Positions 1 through 8,864 of a stretch of 45,585 nucleotides of DNA are shown here, one piece after another. Within the stretch, counting starts at the first letter, position 1, and the number at the start of each line of letters is the position of its first letter. The position numbers and the translations under genes are program-made. Location of the stretch: contig JANXSK010000176.1 of NCBI GenBank assembly GCA_025352695.1, forward strand, positions 1 through 45,585, given 5' to 3'. The DNA is from Ferruginibacter sp. (GTDB lineage Bacteria > Bacteroidota > Bacteroidia > Chitinophagales > Chitinophagaceae). Under the pieces are notes generated by a model. That model saw only the letters and a list, made by a program, of their open reading frames with translations, had not been told where the DNA came from and did not search any database.

Positions 1-2437
1 CCGTTAAACCTGGTACTTTTTTTTGATCGCTTTCTGCTGCAGCAGGTTCTTGTCTGGTATACCTTGCTGTTGTAGTAAAGGTTCCAAGACCGGATTTAAA
101 AAATGTTTTTGCCTTTAGAACAACGGTTTTTATCAATAACAAGGAATCTTTATAAAGTTGGGAAGAAGGGGTAGGTTCTGAACCATCAAGTGTATAGTGA
201 ACTGCTTCGTTTTGCTTTTCTGTACCGATTCGGATTGTTTTATTATTTATAAATATCCCGGCAGGGTAGGATAACAAGGGAGCCGGTGCATAAAGAAACT
301 GTGCTGTACCGGTAGCCCCGATAGGTTTACCATTGCTAAAAGCTGTAGCCCTTATTAATGCAGGATTAACAATTGTAAAAGGATTTGTAAATAAAGGAGA
401 TTGAGCAGTGGGATCTTTACCATCTGTTGTATACCTTATTTGAAGCCCTGAATTGGTTTCCATATTTACTTGAATCGGAGCATATAAATAACCACCATTT
501 GGATTAATCGTTAAACTTGTTTCGGTACCTCTTATTCTTTTAAGCATGGCAGCAAACCCACCTGCCGGCCGCAGCACAACAAGTAATGAGTCGGTGGAAG
601 TATTTACTGTGTGCGAATATAAAAGGTGATCGGGGTTGGTAAAATCATCCTGGAAAATAGCTGCTTTAAAATTATCCAGCCCTAAAAATTTCAATGGCAG
701 CATAAACCGTTTTTCATCGCCGGCATTAATTATTCCGATATACCAGTCTGAACCTTTTCTTCTTGCAAATGCAGCGATTTTTCCAATACTGCTGGGAGGC
801 AATACAACCGTTTCATCCCACACTGTGGGAACAGATTTAATGAGTGGCAATGCAGTACTGTTTAAATAAATAGCAGGGTCAGCGGGCCAGCAGGTTAAGG
901 CTGAATTAAATATTATCTGTAATGCCAGTTGATGGGCACGGGAAGTTCCATATGCCTTTTTACTGTCAAATACACCCGGTGTTGCATCCGCCGGTCCTGC
1001 TAAAAATCGGGTAAAAGGCAGGATAGTATTGTGCAATGGGCCTTGCGGATTATAGGTTGTCCATTCCTGTCCATAGATGGATTCTCTTGTTAATTCATTT
1101 GGATAAGTTCGGTTGTAACCGGTAGGTTTATTAGCACCATGAAAATTTACCATCAGGTGATGAACAGATGCATCCTTTAGAGCGGCTTCATAAAATGTTA
1201 CTTCTTCTATTCCTTCCTTATCAATAAAATCTATTTTCATTCCTGCTACACCGGCACTGTACATATCCCTGAAAAAATTACGCCGTATTGCATTATCTTT
1301 TAATGATGCATAAGATTTCCAAACCCATATGCCTACTTTTTTATCTTTTGCATACTGTACCAATGCCTTCAATGAATCCATGCAGTTTGGCCAGCTTGTT
1401 TCCCATCCGGCATCTACCATATTGTATTCAAAGCCCAGTTCAGCAGCTTTATCTATGTATGTTTTTTCAAGTGCCATGGTTGTAACATTACCATGCATAA
1501 AATACGACCATACAGCACGGCCCGGTTTTATCCAGTTTGCATGTTGTAAATTACTATCCGGAGCTAGATTTAGATTTTGAATAATGTCGGTATTCACGAG
1601 CCCGTTTAGATCGTTACTGATCATTGCTACCCGCCAGGGTGTTACAATCGTATCCTTTATTTTCCAGCCGGTTGAATCATTTACAAAAGCAGCATGCAGC
1701 ATACCGTTGCTATCTGACTGAAGCGACATGCCACTATAATTGTACAATGCAGCTTCTGTAATACTAACATAAATACTGTCAGGCGTTTGATAGGTTAATG
1801 GAGGCCCTAACTTTTTTGAACCCAGCTTTGATAAAGGCGTTTCGTGATACAAGCCTTCGTAATAAAAAATATTTTCCTGGTACCATACTGTTGAACCGGA
1901 AGGTATTTTCCAGGAGCTTGCTTCGCCTTCTACATTGGAAATACCTTTTTTAGGAACTACATACCGAAAGGCTATACCATCATTAAAGGCTTTTATTATA
2001 AGCTGGTACCGGGTGCTGCTTTGCCGGTGGGTGAGGGGGATAACCACTTTACGATAATGGTTAATAGTTGTATCATGTACTCCTTGCCAGGCATATTTTT
2101 CATCAGCAGTTGAAAAAACAGGCTCACCAATAGTTATGCTTTCACCAAAGTTTTGCCGGTCAACTATGATACCTAAAGCGGAATTCTCAATAACAGTTTT
2201 ACCGTTATTATGAACATTGTACATCAGCCTCCCCATGCTATCAGGATAAACAACTATCGCTATTTTGCCATCGGGGCTTAGCAGTGAAACAGGTGCATTT
2301 TTTTTTGTACAGCTTGTGAGGATAAACACCGTCATCATCAGCAGTAAATAAATACTATCGAAGCAATACCTGCAGCGAATGCCGGTATTGCTGAAAAGTT
2401 TTTCATACATATTCATAACTAGCAAATGATTTTTCAT
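1..2437 (-). CDS. GH97 family alpha-glycosidase (retaining, alpha-galactosidase-like) lipoprotein, 3' end outside window
   Basis: The frame is open from the ATG at 2437 to the window edge (about 812 codons, no stop), so the C-terminus is missing. The N-terminus has a hydrophobic stretch and a lipobox FILTSC (Cys43), predicting an outer-membrane lipoprotein; ATGs at 2416 or 2410 would give a shorter leader. The GH97 core has the block KIDFID (Asp403), then NFHGANKPTG, RTYPNELTRE and GQE (Glu458). An Asp nucleophile marks the retaining GH97 branch, as in BtGH97b, whose Asp415/Glu470 are also 55 residues apart; SusB-type inverting enzymes lack that Asp. After the barrel and beta domain, from about residue 650, come two chitobiase-C-terminal/Fn3-associated-like repeats (each with a YTxDGxxPT motif), an uncommon appendage for GH97. 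It lies 68 bp downstream of the DUF5703 gene and is probably co-transcribed with it. Substrate is inferred to be a terminal alpha-galactoside or alpha-glucoside. Confidence 0.88.
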   Translation of the reverse strand, partial: MKNHLLVMNMYEKLFSNTGIRCRYCFDSIYLLLMMTVFILTSCTKKNAPVSLLSPDGKIAIVVYPDSMGRLMYNVHNNGKTVIENSALGIIVDRQNFGESITIGEPVFSTADEKYAWQGVHDTTINHYRKVVIPLTHRQSSTRYQLIIKAFNDGIAFRYVVPKKGISNVEGEASSWKIPSGSTVWYQENIFYYEGLYHETPLSKLGSKKLGPPLTYQTPDSIYVSITEAALYNYSGMSLQSDSNGMLHAAFVNDSTGWKIKDTIVTPWRVAMISNDLNGLVNTDIIQNLNLAPDSNLQHANWIKPGRAVWSYFMHGNVTTMALEKTYIDKAAELGFEYNMVDAGWETSWPNCMDSLKALVQYAKDKKVGIWVWKSYASLKDNAIRRNFFRDMYSAGVAGMKIDFIDKEGIEEVTFYEAALKDASVHHLMVNFHGANKPTGYNRTYPNELTRESIYGQEWTTYNPQGPLHNTILPFTRFLAGPADATPGVFDSKKAYGTSRAHQLALQIIFNSALTCWPADPAIYLNSTALPLIKSVPTVWDETVVLPPSSIGKIAAFARRKGSDWYIGIINAGDEKRFMLPLKFLGLDNFKAAIFQDDFTNPDHLLYSHTVNTSTDSLLVVLRPAGGFAAMLKRIRGTETSLTINPNGGYLYAPIQVNMETNSGLQIRYTTDGKDPTAQSPLFTNPFTIVNPALIRATAFSNGKPIGATGTAQFLYAPAPLLSYPAGIFINNKTIRIGTEKQNEAVHYTLDGSEPTPSSQLYKDSLLLIKTVVLKAKTFFKSGLGTFTTTARYTRQEPAAAESDQKKVPGLT

Positions 2438-2505
2438 ACAATTTTTTCTTCAACGGCAGTTTCAAACCGCTGTAACAGATTTCAATTTTAGTAAGCTATA
2501 ACTAT

Positions 2506-4800
2506 TTATTGTACCGGCAGTATCACCACATCTTTTTGTCTTGATGCCGGTGTTACTTTAAGTTGATGTAGTTTTCCCTTTAATAGTTTTCCTTCCACCA
2601 TTGTATTATTTGGTGCAGGAAACCTAAAAGACACATCCCAATCTTTTGGCCATGCCGGGAACAATAAAATCTTGTTCTTATCTGTTTGCATCAGCATAGC
2701 CTGTAAAGTTAATTGCCCAACTCCTCCATGGTCAAGGTCGGGCAGTCCATCATCGCCGGGGCCCCACATGGCGGGAAAAGCATACGCTTTATTCCAGTCC
2801 GTCATGCGTTTAGAAACGCCCTTTGCAGCTGCAGTTGCAAGGCCGAGATAAGCAGCCTGTGCATCATCCTGGTACCAACAAAAACTCTCTTTATTGGTGC
2901 GAAGGGCGAAAGTATTTCTTGCAATTTCCAAGGAGGGCTTTTGTACCCCATATATCCGAAAAGGAAATACTGCATACAGCTCCGGATTTTCAGTATTAAA
3001 ACTTTCGGTAACAGTTTTTGCAGGAAGCAATATTGCTTTGCCATCAATGTTTTTCATTGGTAAAGCAGGTAAATCGTTCAGGGTTTTTCTCCAGGCAATT
3101 CGTTGTTGCCACGTTATGATGCTCTGTGGAAAATCAAGTAATTGCGATAGTACATTTTGCAGGCCTGCAATTTCGGGCATTGGGTTGATAGTTGTTTGCC
3201 AGGTCTCTAAAGATTGGGATGGATCAAACAATATTTTTCCATCTGTGCCCCGTTTCCAGTGTTCATCATAAAATTGAATTACTTCACTTGCTATGGAGAG
3301 TAATGTATCTGTAAGAAAATGTTTATTATTTGTAAGCTGGTATTGCTGTAACATCATGGCGGTAAGTTCTAAACCACTTGACCAATGACGGCGTATGTAA
3401 GGATTGGTAACAAAACCTGTTGTAACCCCATCCCTGTTAAAGCCATAGTCTCCATTTGAATAGGTTCCCCAGGCATAAGATGTTTCAGAAAAAAATGCGC
3501 CTTTGTGGCCATAATACAATGCTGTTCTTTTTTTAACCAGCGGTAACGCCTTAAGATATGTAGCATAAAAGGGAGAGAGAATATCATAATCACCAGCGTT
3601 GATAGCAGGCCAGTAAGCAAGCCTTATATTTTGAAACCAATTGGCGGTTCCCCACCTGCGAAAATCTGCATCATGTTCATTGGGCACAGTAAAAATGGAA
3701 CCATTAAATTTTATCCAGCCTTTGCCACGTCCGCCACAGGCTGTAAGGTAACGTTGTAAATTATAGCTACGGGTAATAACAGCACCGGTGTCAGTAGCCG
3801 TATGAATGTTGATATAACTGCGGTTCCAAAATTGATTCCACCACTGCTCATGCTTGCTGCGGCATTGTTCAATAGTCAATTTTTCAATACCTGCTTTTTG
3901 TATGCTCAATGCACGCAGCCATAATGCGGGTGTGGTAGAGATTTTGCTCAATACAGTAACCGCAATATTTTGTGTTATTACTCCTTGCTCAGAAATAAGC
4001 GTTGTATCGTTTTGTGCCTTAAGTCCATTGCCATAAATAACAGCACCAAATATATTATTTAACAGTGGATCTGTTTGCGTTTTGGTGAGCTCCTCAAGCC
4101 CCTGCAGCTTTAATGTAAATGGCCAGCAGGAATGTTTATTGTGATGATACCAGGTGATGGTATTATTTTGTTCAGCAAGAATACTGTCGGGATATTGAAT
4201 GGTAGTTTTACCCGATTTACTTCCATCAAAACCATCCTGGTAAGGATCACTGAAGGATAGATCTTGTAAAGTATGTTCCTCCCGGCGCCAGTTTTGTAAC
4301 TGAACTGTTGAAGTAAATTTTTTATCTCCTGTCATTTCCAACCTGATAATAGGATGATTGGCATCAACCCATAATCGTATTTTAAATGTATTGTTACCGC
4401 TGCCTGTTTGCACAATAATAGCTGATTGCTTTAACTTTAGTTGTTGCAAAAAAAATGAATCAGACGAAAAGGGATTGGGAGAAATTTTAACTCTTATCAG
4501 GCCCAGTTTAAGCAAGCGGTTATTGTCATCATAGGCGTCTGTTTTTGAAATATAAAACAACAGATCGCCCTCTTTTTCTATCCACATGCTAACACCAATA
4601 TAACCATTGCCGGTGGGCATAGCATCGTGAAAATCTTTCCCTGCAGAGTTCCAGGTAATATTTGATTGTTCAAGTCCTGGCACAGTGCTGGTGTGGTGTT
4701 CCCCATTTTTTTCTTTGCCTGAAATTGATTGTGCTGTAACGGGTAAACTGTACTGCAATTGTAGCAATGTGCAACATAATAAAACGACTAAATATTTCAT
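2506..4800 (-). CDS. DUF5703 domain-containing secreted protein, probable glycoside hydrolase
   Basis: 764 residues with a signal peptide ending near VTAQ (residue 24). The N-terminal beta-domain carries the DUF5703 signature: NITWNSAGKDFHDAMPTGNG, then GDLLFYISKTDA and LLKLGLIRVKISPNPF. The middle part (about 330-640), rich in aromatic residues, resembles the (alpha/alpha)6 six-hairpin barrel of GH95/GH65-like enzymes, and the C-terminal MLMQTDKNKILLFPAWPKDW block matches the usual closing beta-domain. No biochemical activity is firmly assigned to DUF5703, so hydrolysis of a plant or bacterial polysaccharide side chain is inference. It is the first gene of a minus-strand pair with the GH97 enzyme. 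The upstream region at 4940-4980 has LacI-type palindromes, suggesting sugar-responsive control. Confidence 0.82.
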   Translation of the reverse strand: MKYLVVLLCCTLLQLQYSLPVTAQSISGKEKNGEHHTSTVPGLEQSNITWNSAGKDFHDAMPTGNGYIGVSMWIEKEGDLLFYISKTDAYDDNNRLLKLGLIRVKISPNPFSSDSFFLQQLKLKQSAIIVQTGSGNNTFKIRLWVDANHPIIRLEMTGDKKFTSTVQLQNWRREEHTLQDLSFSDPYQDGFDGSKSGKTTIQYPDSILAEQNNTITWYHHNKHSCWPFTLKLQGLEELTKTQTDPLLNNIFGAVIYGNGLKAQNDTTLISEQGVITQNIAVTVLSKISTTPALWLRALSIQKAGIEKLTIEQCRSKHEQWWNQFWNRSYINIHTATDTGAVITRSYNLQRYLTACGGRGKGWIKFNGSIFTVPNEHDADFRRWGTANWFQNIRLAYWPAINAGDYDILSPFYATYLKALPLVKKRTALYYGHKGAFFSETSYAWGTYSNGDYGFNRDGVTTGFVTNPYIRRHWSSGLELTAMMLQQYQLTNNKHFLTDTLLSIASEVIQFYDEHWKRGTDGKILFDPSQSLETWQTTINPMPEIAGLQNVLSQLLDFPQSIITWQQRIAWRKTLNDLPALPMKNIDGKAILLPAKTVTESFNTENPELYAVFPFRIYGVQKPSLEIARNTFALRTNKESFCWYQDDAQAAYLGLATAAAKGVSKRMTDWNKAYAFPAMWGPGDDGLPDLDHGGVGQLTLQAMLMQTDKNKILLFPAWPKDWDVSFRFPAPNNTMVEGKLLKGKLHQLKVTPASRQKDVVILPVQ

Positions 4801-4939
4801 TAAATTTTATTCCTTATTAAACACTTCAAATGTTACTTATTAAAAAAATAGGATAATTTAAAACTAAAAATTTGCACAGAGGGAGCAAGTTTTAAAATAA
4901 AGTTAGTGTATAATACCTTAAGAAACCTGGGTTAATAAC

Positions 4940-4980
4940 ACGCAAACGGTTGCGCCAATATGGCGCAAGAAAACGTTTCA
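4940..4980. promoter_or_regulatory. Clustered palindromes resembling LacI/GalR-family operators
   Basis: Three overlapping symmetric elements occur in 41 bp. At 4940-4955, ACGCAAACGGTTGCGC has CGCAA/TTGCG arms and closely resembles the LacI/PurR-type consensus ACGCAAACGTTTGCGT. At 4950-4968, TTGCGCCA-ATA-TGGCGCAA is a perfect 8-bp-arm inverted repeat. At 4971-4978, AAACGTTT is a perfect palindrome inside GAAAACGTTTCA, a second LacI-type core. The cluster is 140-180 bp upstream of the DUF5703 start and about 280-320 bp upstream of the plus-strand hydrolase. The regulator is not encoded in the window. Confidence 0.5.
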
Positions 4981-5176
4981 AAATTATAAAGGATCTTGTA
5001 TTAGCGCAAGCATATCCGGAAGTTTTTGTGAGTTGGTATGCTCCAATACAACCTTCTCTAAATTGATGAGTTGCTTCCACCATTAAAGAAAAAAAATGAT
5101 TTTTTTCTTTAAATACTTTATTACTTACCAATATTGTCAATTATGATTAATATTGCTACTAAAAAAATCCACCTAA

Positions 5177-5184
5177 TAACTTTG
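5177..5184 (+). promoter_or_regulatory. Bacteroidota-type -7 box for the alpha/beta hydrolase gene
   Basis: TAACTTTG is a perfect match to the TAnnTTTG -7 element. A partial -33 element, TTGC at 5153-5156, sits 20 bp upstream. The implied leader is about 70 nt to the TTG start at 5262. Confidence 0.5.
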
Positions 5185-5261
5185 TTCGTATTTTAGTAAT
5201 TACAAAGAAAAATGTTACTATATTTTTAATAACTATTTTTTATAATTTAACTATTTACAAA

Positions 5262-6122
5262 TTGATTTTTAAATATTATTCTATCCTAATCTGTATGGCA
5301 CTATTGCCTTTCATTTCTAGCTGTGCATTTAAACGTGTTACCCGGTCTAAAAATATTACTTATCTCTCGCCAGATAGTTTGCAAAACAAGCCAGAAGAAA
5401 AATTAAATATTTTTGCTCCTCATAACAGGGATACTTTAAAAAATGTATTGGTATTTGTTTATGGCGGAAGCTGGAATTCGGGAAAACGATCTTTGTATAA
5501 TTTTTTTGGCAGTCGTTGGGCACGTAAAAATGTGGTTACTGTTATTATTGATTATCCAAAAAGTCCTGCGGCAAATTATGATGAAATGGCTATGGATATA
5601 GCAAAGGGCGTTAAATGGATAAAAGAAAATATTAAGCAATATGGTGGAAATCCGGATAAAATATTTATCTCTGGTCATTCAGCAGGCGGCCACCTTGCTA
5701 CCCTTATTACAGTTCGCAATGATTACTTTGATAAGGTAGGTATTGTGAATCCTATAAAAGGGAATATCTTAATTGATGCAGCTGGTCTTGATATGTACAA
5801 TTATCTTAAGCAGGAAAATTTTTCTGTGGATAATCATTTAATCCAAACTTTTACTAATGATCCGCAAAACTGGAAAGCAGCATCACCTATTTACCATCTT
5901 CACATTGGCATGCCACCGATGCTGATGTATGTTGGCGAAAAAACGTATTCTTCCATCAGGCAAGGCAATGATGCGTTTTTGAGAAAATTAAAAGACCTTA
6001 ATTACAATCCTGCCTGTCACATTTTGAAAGGTAAAAAGCATATACCCATGATCACTCAATTTATTTATACAGGTAATTCGCGATACAAAGAAATTATTGA
6101 GTTTATGCGAACAGAAAAATGA
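5262..6122 (+). CDS. Alpha/beta hydrolase lipoprotein, esterase-like
   Basis: 286 residues. I keep the TTG start because it gives a full lipoprotein signal with FISSC (Cys21); the only nearby in-frame ATG (5295) would leave just MALLPFISSC, too short for export. The alpha/beta-hydrolase fold is clear: oxyanion-hole strand VLVFVYGGSWNSG, nucleophile elbow GHSAGGH (GxSxG), and a late LKGKKHIPM with the likely catalytic His. It resembles the BD-FAE/carboxylesterase and kynurenine-formamidase-like branch (COG0657). Beside the GH97/DUF5703 pair, removal of acyl groups from glycans is plausible but unproven. It is divergent from the DUF5703 gene across the palindrome cluster. Confidence 0.82.
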   Translation: MIFKYYSILICMALLPFISSCAFKRVTRSKNITYLSPDSLQNKPEEKLNIFAPHNRDTLKNVLVFVYGGSWNSGKRSLYNFFGSRWARKNVVTVIIDYPKSPAANYDEMAMDIAKGVKWIKENIKQYGGNPDKIFISGHSAGGHLATLITVRNDYFDKVGIVNPIKGNILIDAAGLDMYNYLKQENFSVDNHLIQTFTNDPQNWKAASPIYHLHIGMPPMLMYVGEKTYSSIRQGNDAFLRKLKDLNYNPACHILKGKKHIPMITQFIYTGNSRYKEIIEFMRTEK

Positions 6123-6201
6123 AATTAATTCGAACTAAAATTAAAATATTGACTGCTGCTGATTAAAAGTGGTCACTAGTTTACATGGGTTTTTTTAGCA
6201 A

Positions 6202-7506
6202 TTATTTTATCATTGTACCACTAAACATACAATTGTCGTAGATAGCTGATCCGGAAAATTTCATTTCTTGGTTTGAGCCATAATACCTGAAAATACAATT
6301 GCTGAATTTTGTTTTTTCGCTGTTGGTATAAAATAAGTTTTGCTTACCGATCACTTCGGGGAACACAAAATCAAAAGTACAATTGCTGATGGAAGTTGGT
6401 AGTTGGGTGGTGATGGAACCAATTGTTGCGATGCTTTCAGAAAATATATTGGCTATCGAAGAAGCAAACCATCCACTTTGACTGATTTCAAAAAGCCGGA
6501 TACATTTGCCTGCAACATTACCGCCATCAATTATGTAATGGCCAGCCTGCGCTTTACCATATCTGCCGATACAAATAAGTGTGTGCACACTTCCCCATGA
6601 ATAAATACCTCTGATTACATTTCCTTTTTCCTGTGCCTGTCCTCCAGCAAATCCAACCCTTGCATCACCACAACGAATGTTTTCAAAAATTAAAATATCT
6701 GCATTAAAAGTTTTTCCATTGGGACTAACTAAATAATCAATGCCAAAATTACCTACCGAAATATCATGAATTTTTATACCTGTTGAACCACTTTGGTTTT
6801 TTGAGCCATCATAATCAATAACGATACCAGCGTACATTAATCCGCATTTGCCATTGGCATCATTGTATTTATCAAACGGAATATTATAGTAAGTTAAATC
6901 GTTACCGGCTGGAGACTTAAATTGGCCGGTAATGGAAATATTATTTATTTCAGTACCCTTGTTTACCTGCAGTCCAATAGCATAGTCATCGGTTGAAGTA
7001 TACCGTAACGTTGTTCCGTTGCAACAGTCCCAAAAAGAGGTTTCACCATATAGGTGGATGGTTGCCCCGACATATTCCCCTTTATAAATACTGGCGATGA
7101 TTAACGGCTTACTAAAATCATATACCCCTTTTGGTATAATAAAATCACGAAGGGCTTCTTTATTATCAAGTATTGTATTGATGCCTTTTTGTAAAGCAAC
7201 ACTATTATCCTTTACCCTGCCAGCACCAAACCATTTAGCACTAAAGGCTGTACCATAAGTTCCTTCGGGTTGTAGGGTTAAGTTGGTATCAAATATCCAT
7301 TGTCCTAACGCTGCATCAATAATGCCTCCTTTAATTGTCCCCTTGCCGGTGATATGCCCCTTGCTGCCAAATTTAAGAATAGCTCCCGAAGGAATATTCC
7401 AGGTGTTATTGATAGTGGTGTCTTTATTGATAAAAATATCTTGCGAAAAAGTTTTGTTGGGATAAGATAAAAAGATAAGAGCAAAAAAGAAGAGGCTGAT
7501 TTTCAT
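6202..7506 (-). CDS. Secreted right-handed parallel beta-helix protein (pectate-lyase-superfamily-like)
   Basis: 434 residues with signal peptide MKISLFFFALIFLSYPNKTFSQ. The body is a run of short beta-strand repeats typical of a parallel beta-helix (GHITGKGTIKGGIIDA, GTEINNISITGQF, TGIKIHDISVGNFGIDY, ADILIFENIRCG, TSISNCTFDFVF, TKFSNCIFRYYG). The early IIPKGVYDFSKPLIIASIY segment matches the pectate-lyase-3/GH28-like start of such folds. No catalytic triad can be assigned by eye, so lyase, hydrolase or carbohydrate-binding roles all remain possible. There is no T9SS C-terminal domain, so periplasmic localisation is the default. It is convergent with the alpha/beta hydrolase gene. Confidence 0.65.
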   Translation of the reverse strand: MKISLFFFALIFLSYPNKTFSQDIFINKDTTINNTWNIPSGAILKFGSKGHITGKGTIKGGIIDAALGQWIFDTNLTLQPEGTYGTAFSAKWFGAGRVKDNSVALQKGINTILDNKEALRDFIIPKGVYDFSKPLIIASIYKGEYVGATIHLYGETSFWDCCNGTTLRYTSTDDYAIGLQVNKGTEINNISITGQFKSPAGNDLTYYNIPFDKYNDANGKCGLMYAGIVIDYDGSKNQSGSTGIKIHDISVGNFGIDYLVSPNGKTFNADILIFENIRCGDARVGFAGGQAQEKGNVIRGIYSWGSVHTLICIGRYGKAQAGHYIIDGGNVAGKCIRLFEISQSGWFASSIANIFSESIATIGSITTQLPTSISNCTFDFVFPEVIGKQNLFYTNSEKTKFSNCIFRYYGSNQEMKFSGSAIYDNCMFSGTMIK

Positions 7507-7844
7507 ATAATGATTTTATAGGACTAATAAAAATTAGTGATTATTTTACAATTGAAAAAATAATGCCACAATTTACTTAGATGAAGTGATTAGCCGAACA
7601 AAGCCACCATTTTGTCATTTTATTTTTTACCTAATGAAATAAAAGAGTTAGCTGCCTCTAGAAATGGAATTTTTAATAAAAAATTACTACCAATCGAAAT
7701 AATTTGAATGAAAAATGTCCACTTACACTTGGCGGTGGCGACCATTATCTTAAAGTAGATAAAACTGTCAGTTCCGGTGCTCTAAGCGGTTTTACATCTG
7801 TAGTAAGCGGGACTTTGAGCAATTAAATTTTTATTAATATGCGC
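7507..7844. other. Intergenic gap with a short orphan reading frame
   Basis: AT-rich sequence. On the plus strand at roughly 7680-7827 a stop-free stretch translates to a protein-like segment (CPLTLGGGDHYLKVDKTVSS, then GFTSVVSGTLSN) ending in TAA, without a start codon or recognisable family. It may be the tail of a decayed secreted protein. Nothing else is visible. Confidence 0.3.
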
Positions 7845-8255
7845 CTACAAAATCTGATTAAACTCTAAGCGTTCACCATCAGGGCCAGTGACATTAAAAT
7901 ATTTACAACCATTTTTCCAGAACGAAAGAAAAACAGGAGAAGCCTCTAGTACTGTAAAGCCGGCGTTTTTCATTTCATTGAAAGCTTCATCAATATCAGT
8001 TACATCAAAAGCAATATGATCAATATGGCCATTTTTTCTGTTCCTTATTTCTGCTAGTTCTGTTTCAGGCATTTGATAAATTTCAACAATTATATTATCT
8101 TGTTGCATCATAGCAACTTTTCCTTTGCTGCCATTAAATTCAAATCCGGCTACCATTACATTTTTGAATCCTAATTTATTATAAAAAACTTCTGATGCAT
8201 TTAAATCAGTTACGGGTATTCCTACATGTTGAAGATGATTGATTTTAAAATTCAT
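7845..8255 (-). CDS. VOC family (glyoxalase-like) protein
   Basis: 136 residues, one complete vicinal-oxygen-chelate unit of two beta-alpha-beta-beta-beta modules. Likely metal ligands are at the expected places: His10 in LQHVGIPV, Glu58 in IIVEIYQ, His80 in HIDHIAFDV and Glu131 in GERLEFNQ. The ending GPDGERLEF is typical of lactoylglutathione lyase and methylmalonyl-CoA epimerase relatives, but the family covers lyases, dioxygenases and resistance proteins, so the substrate is unknown. No leader peptide, so cytoplasmic. It stands alone, with a beta-helix gene downstream and a long AT-rich gap upstream. Confidence 0.85.
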   Translation of the reverse strand: MNFKINHLQHVGIPVTDLNASEVFYNKLGFKNVMVAGFEFNGSKGKVAMMQQDNIIVEIYQMPETELAEIRNRKNGHIDHIAFDVTDIDEAFNEMKNAGFTVLEASPVFLSFWKNGCKYFNVTGPDGERLEFNQIL

Positions 8256-8744
8256 ATTAATCGTTTTAATATTTCATTATTATAAATTACTTTTTTAGTT
8301 GACAAGGCTTTTGTACCCTAATTTCAAAAGTATATTTTTTATAAGATAGTATAATTTTTTTATGATGAAACGATCGATTAGAGTATAACGAATGGTTATA
8401 TTTAAATTTAGATAGGAATAATTTGGATGAACAATGCAATGCTTTACAATTTAAATCAAGTATTAATGACAATAAATACTTCAACGAACTGCAATAAAAA
8501 TCATGGTTTTAATTTTTTTTTCTAGTTTTTTTCTATTTTACCAATCATACTATTTATGTGTGAATTATTTAAATTATTATGATAATTGTATAATAATAGA
8601 GAAAGTAAAAAGGTACAGCTTTGTAGGTGTACTTCAACAATCCATACTTAAAATATTACCTATAAAATATGAGTTGCTAGAAATTAATTTTCAAAATTAT
8701 ACATTGGTGAAATATGAGTGGAAGTCTCACTTATAAAATATTAA
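8256..8744. other. AT-rich gap with weak small reading frames
   Basis: Very AT-rich. A 77-codon plus-strand frame (8503-8736) has a hydrophobic start and a more protein-like tail (KVKRYSFVGVLQQSILKILP), ending 8 nt before the small ORF at 8745. I cannot decide whether it is coding. A 65-codon minus-strand frame at 8287-8484 looks like composition noise. Confidence 0.3.
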
Positions 8745-8864
8745 ATGAAAATTATTATCCGTCATAATTTCATAATCCTTGCACTTGTTATCATATTTGG
8801 TATTGGGTTCATTGGCTATTATATTTATAAAATTAATACAAAACTACTTGATTTTGGAGGATAA
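8745..8864 (+). CDS. Possible 39-residue single-pass membrane peptide
   Basis: An ATG at 8745 opens a 39-codon frame with a basic N-terminus (MKIIIRHN), one strongly hydrophobic segment (about residues 9-27, FIILALVIIFGIGFIGYYIY) and a polar tail ending in TAA at 8862. It lies upstream of a KdpD/KdpE/Kup cluster, where tiny membrane peptides such as KdpF are known in Kdp operons, but I see no KdpF-specific signature. Its stop runs directly into the receiver pseudogene, so its last residues may belong to that wreck rather than to a functional peptide. Confidence 0.3.
   Translation: MKIIIRHNFIILALVIIFGIGFIGYYIYKINTKLLDFGG

Larger units (their letters stand above)
4801..5261. other. Divergent regulatory gap between DUF5703 and the alpha/beta hydrolase
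   Basis: This AT-rich gap carries the LacI-like palindrome cluster at 4940-4980 and a TAACTTTG promoter box at 5177. An 82-codon minus-strand frame at 4892-5140 spans the palindromes and resembles no protein I know; I treat it as non-coding. Confidence 0.6.

Noticed and set aside
2713..3271. Two plus-strand frames of 116 and 125 codons
   Set aside because: They are antisense to the clearly coding DUF5703 gene.
4892..5140. 82-codon minus-strand reading frame covering the palindrome cluster
   Set aside because: It spans operator-like palindromes, has no recognisable domain and lies in a divergent promoter region.
8287..8484. 65-codon minus-strand frame
   Set aside because: Composition is that of random AT-rich sequence and there is no domain or conserved start.
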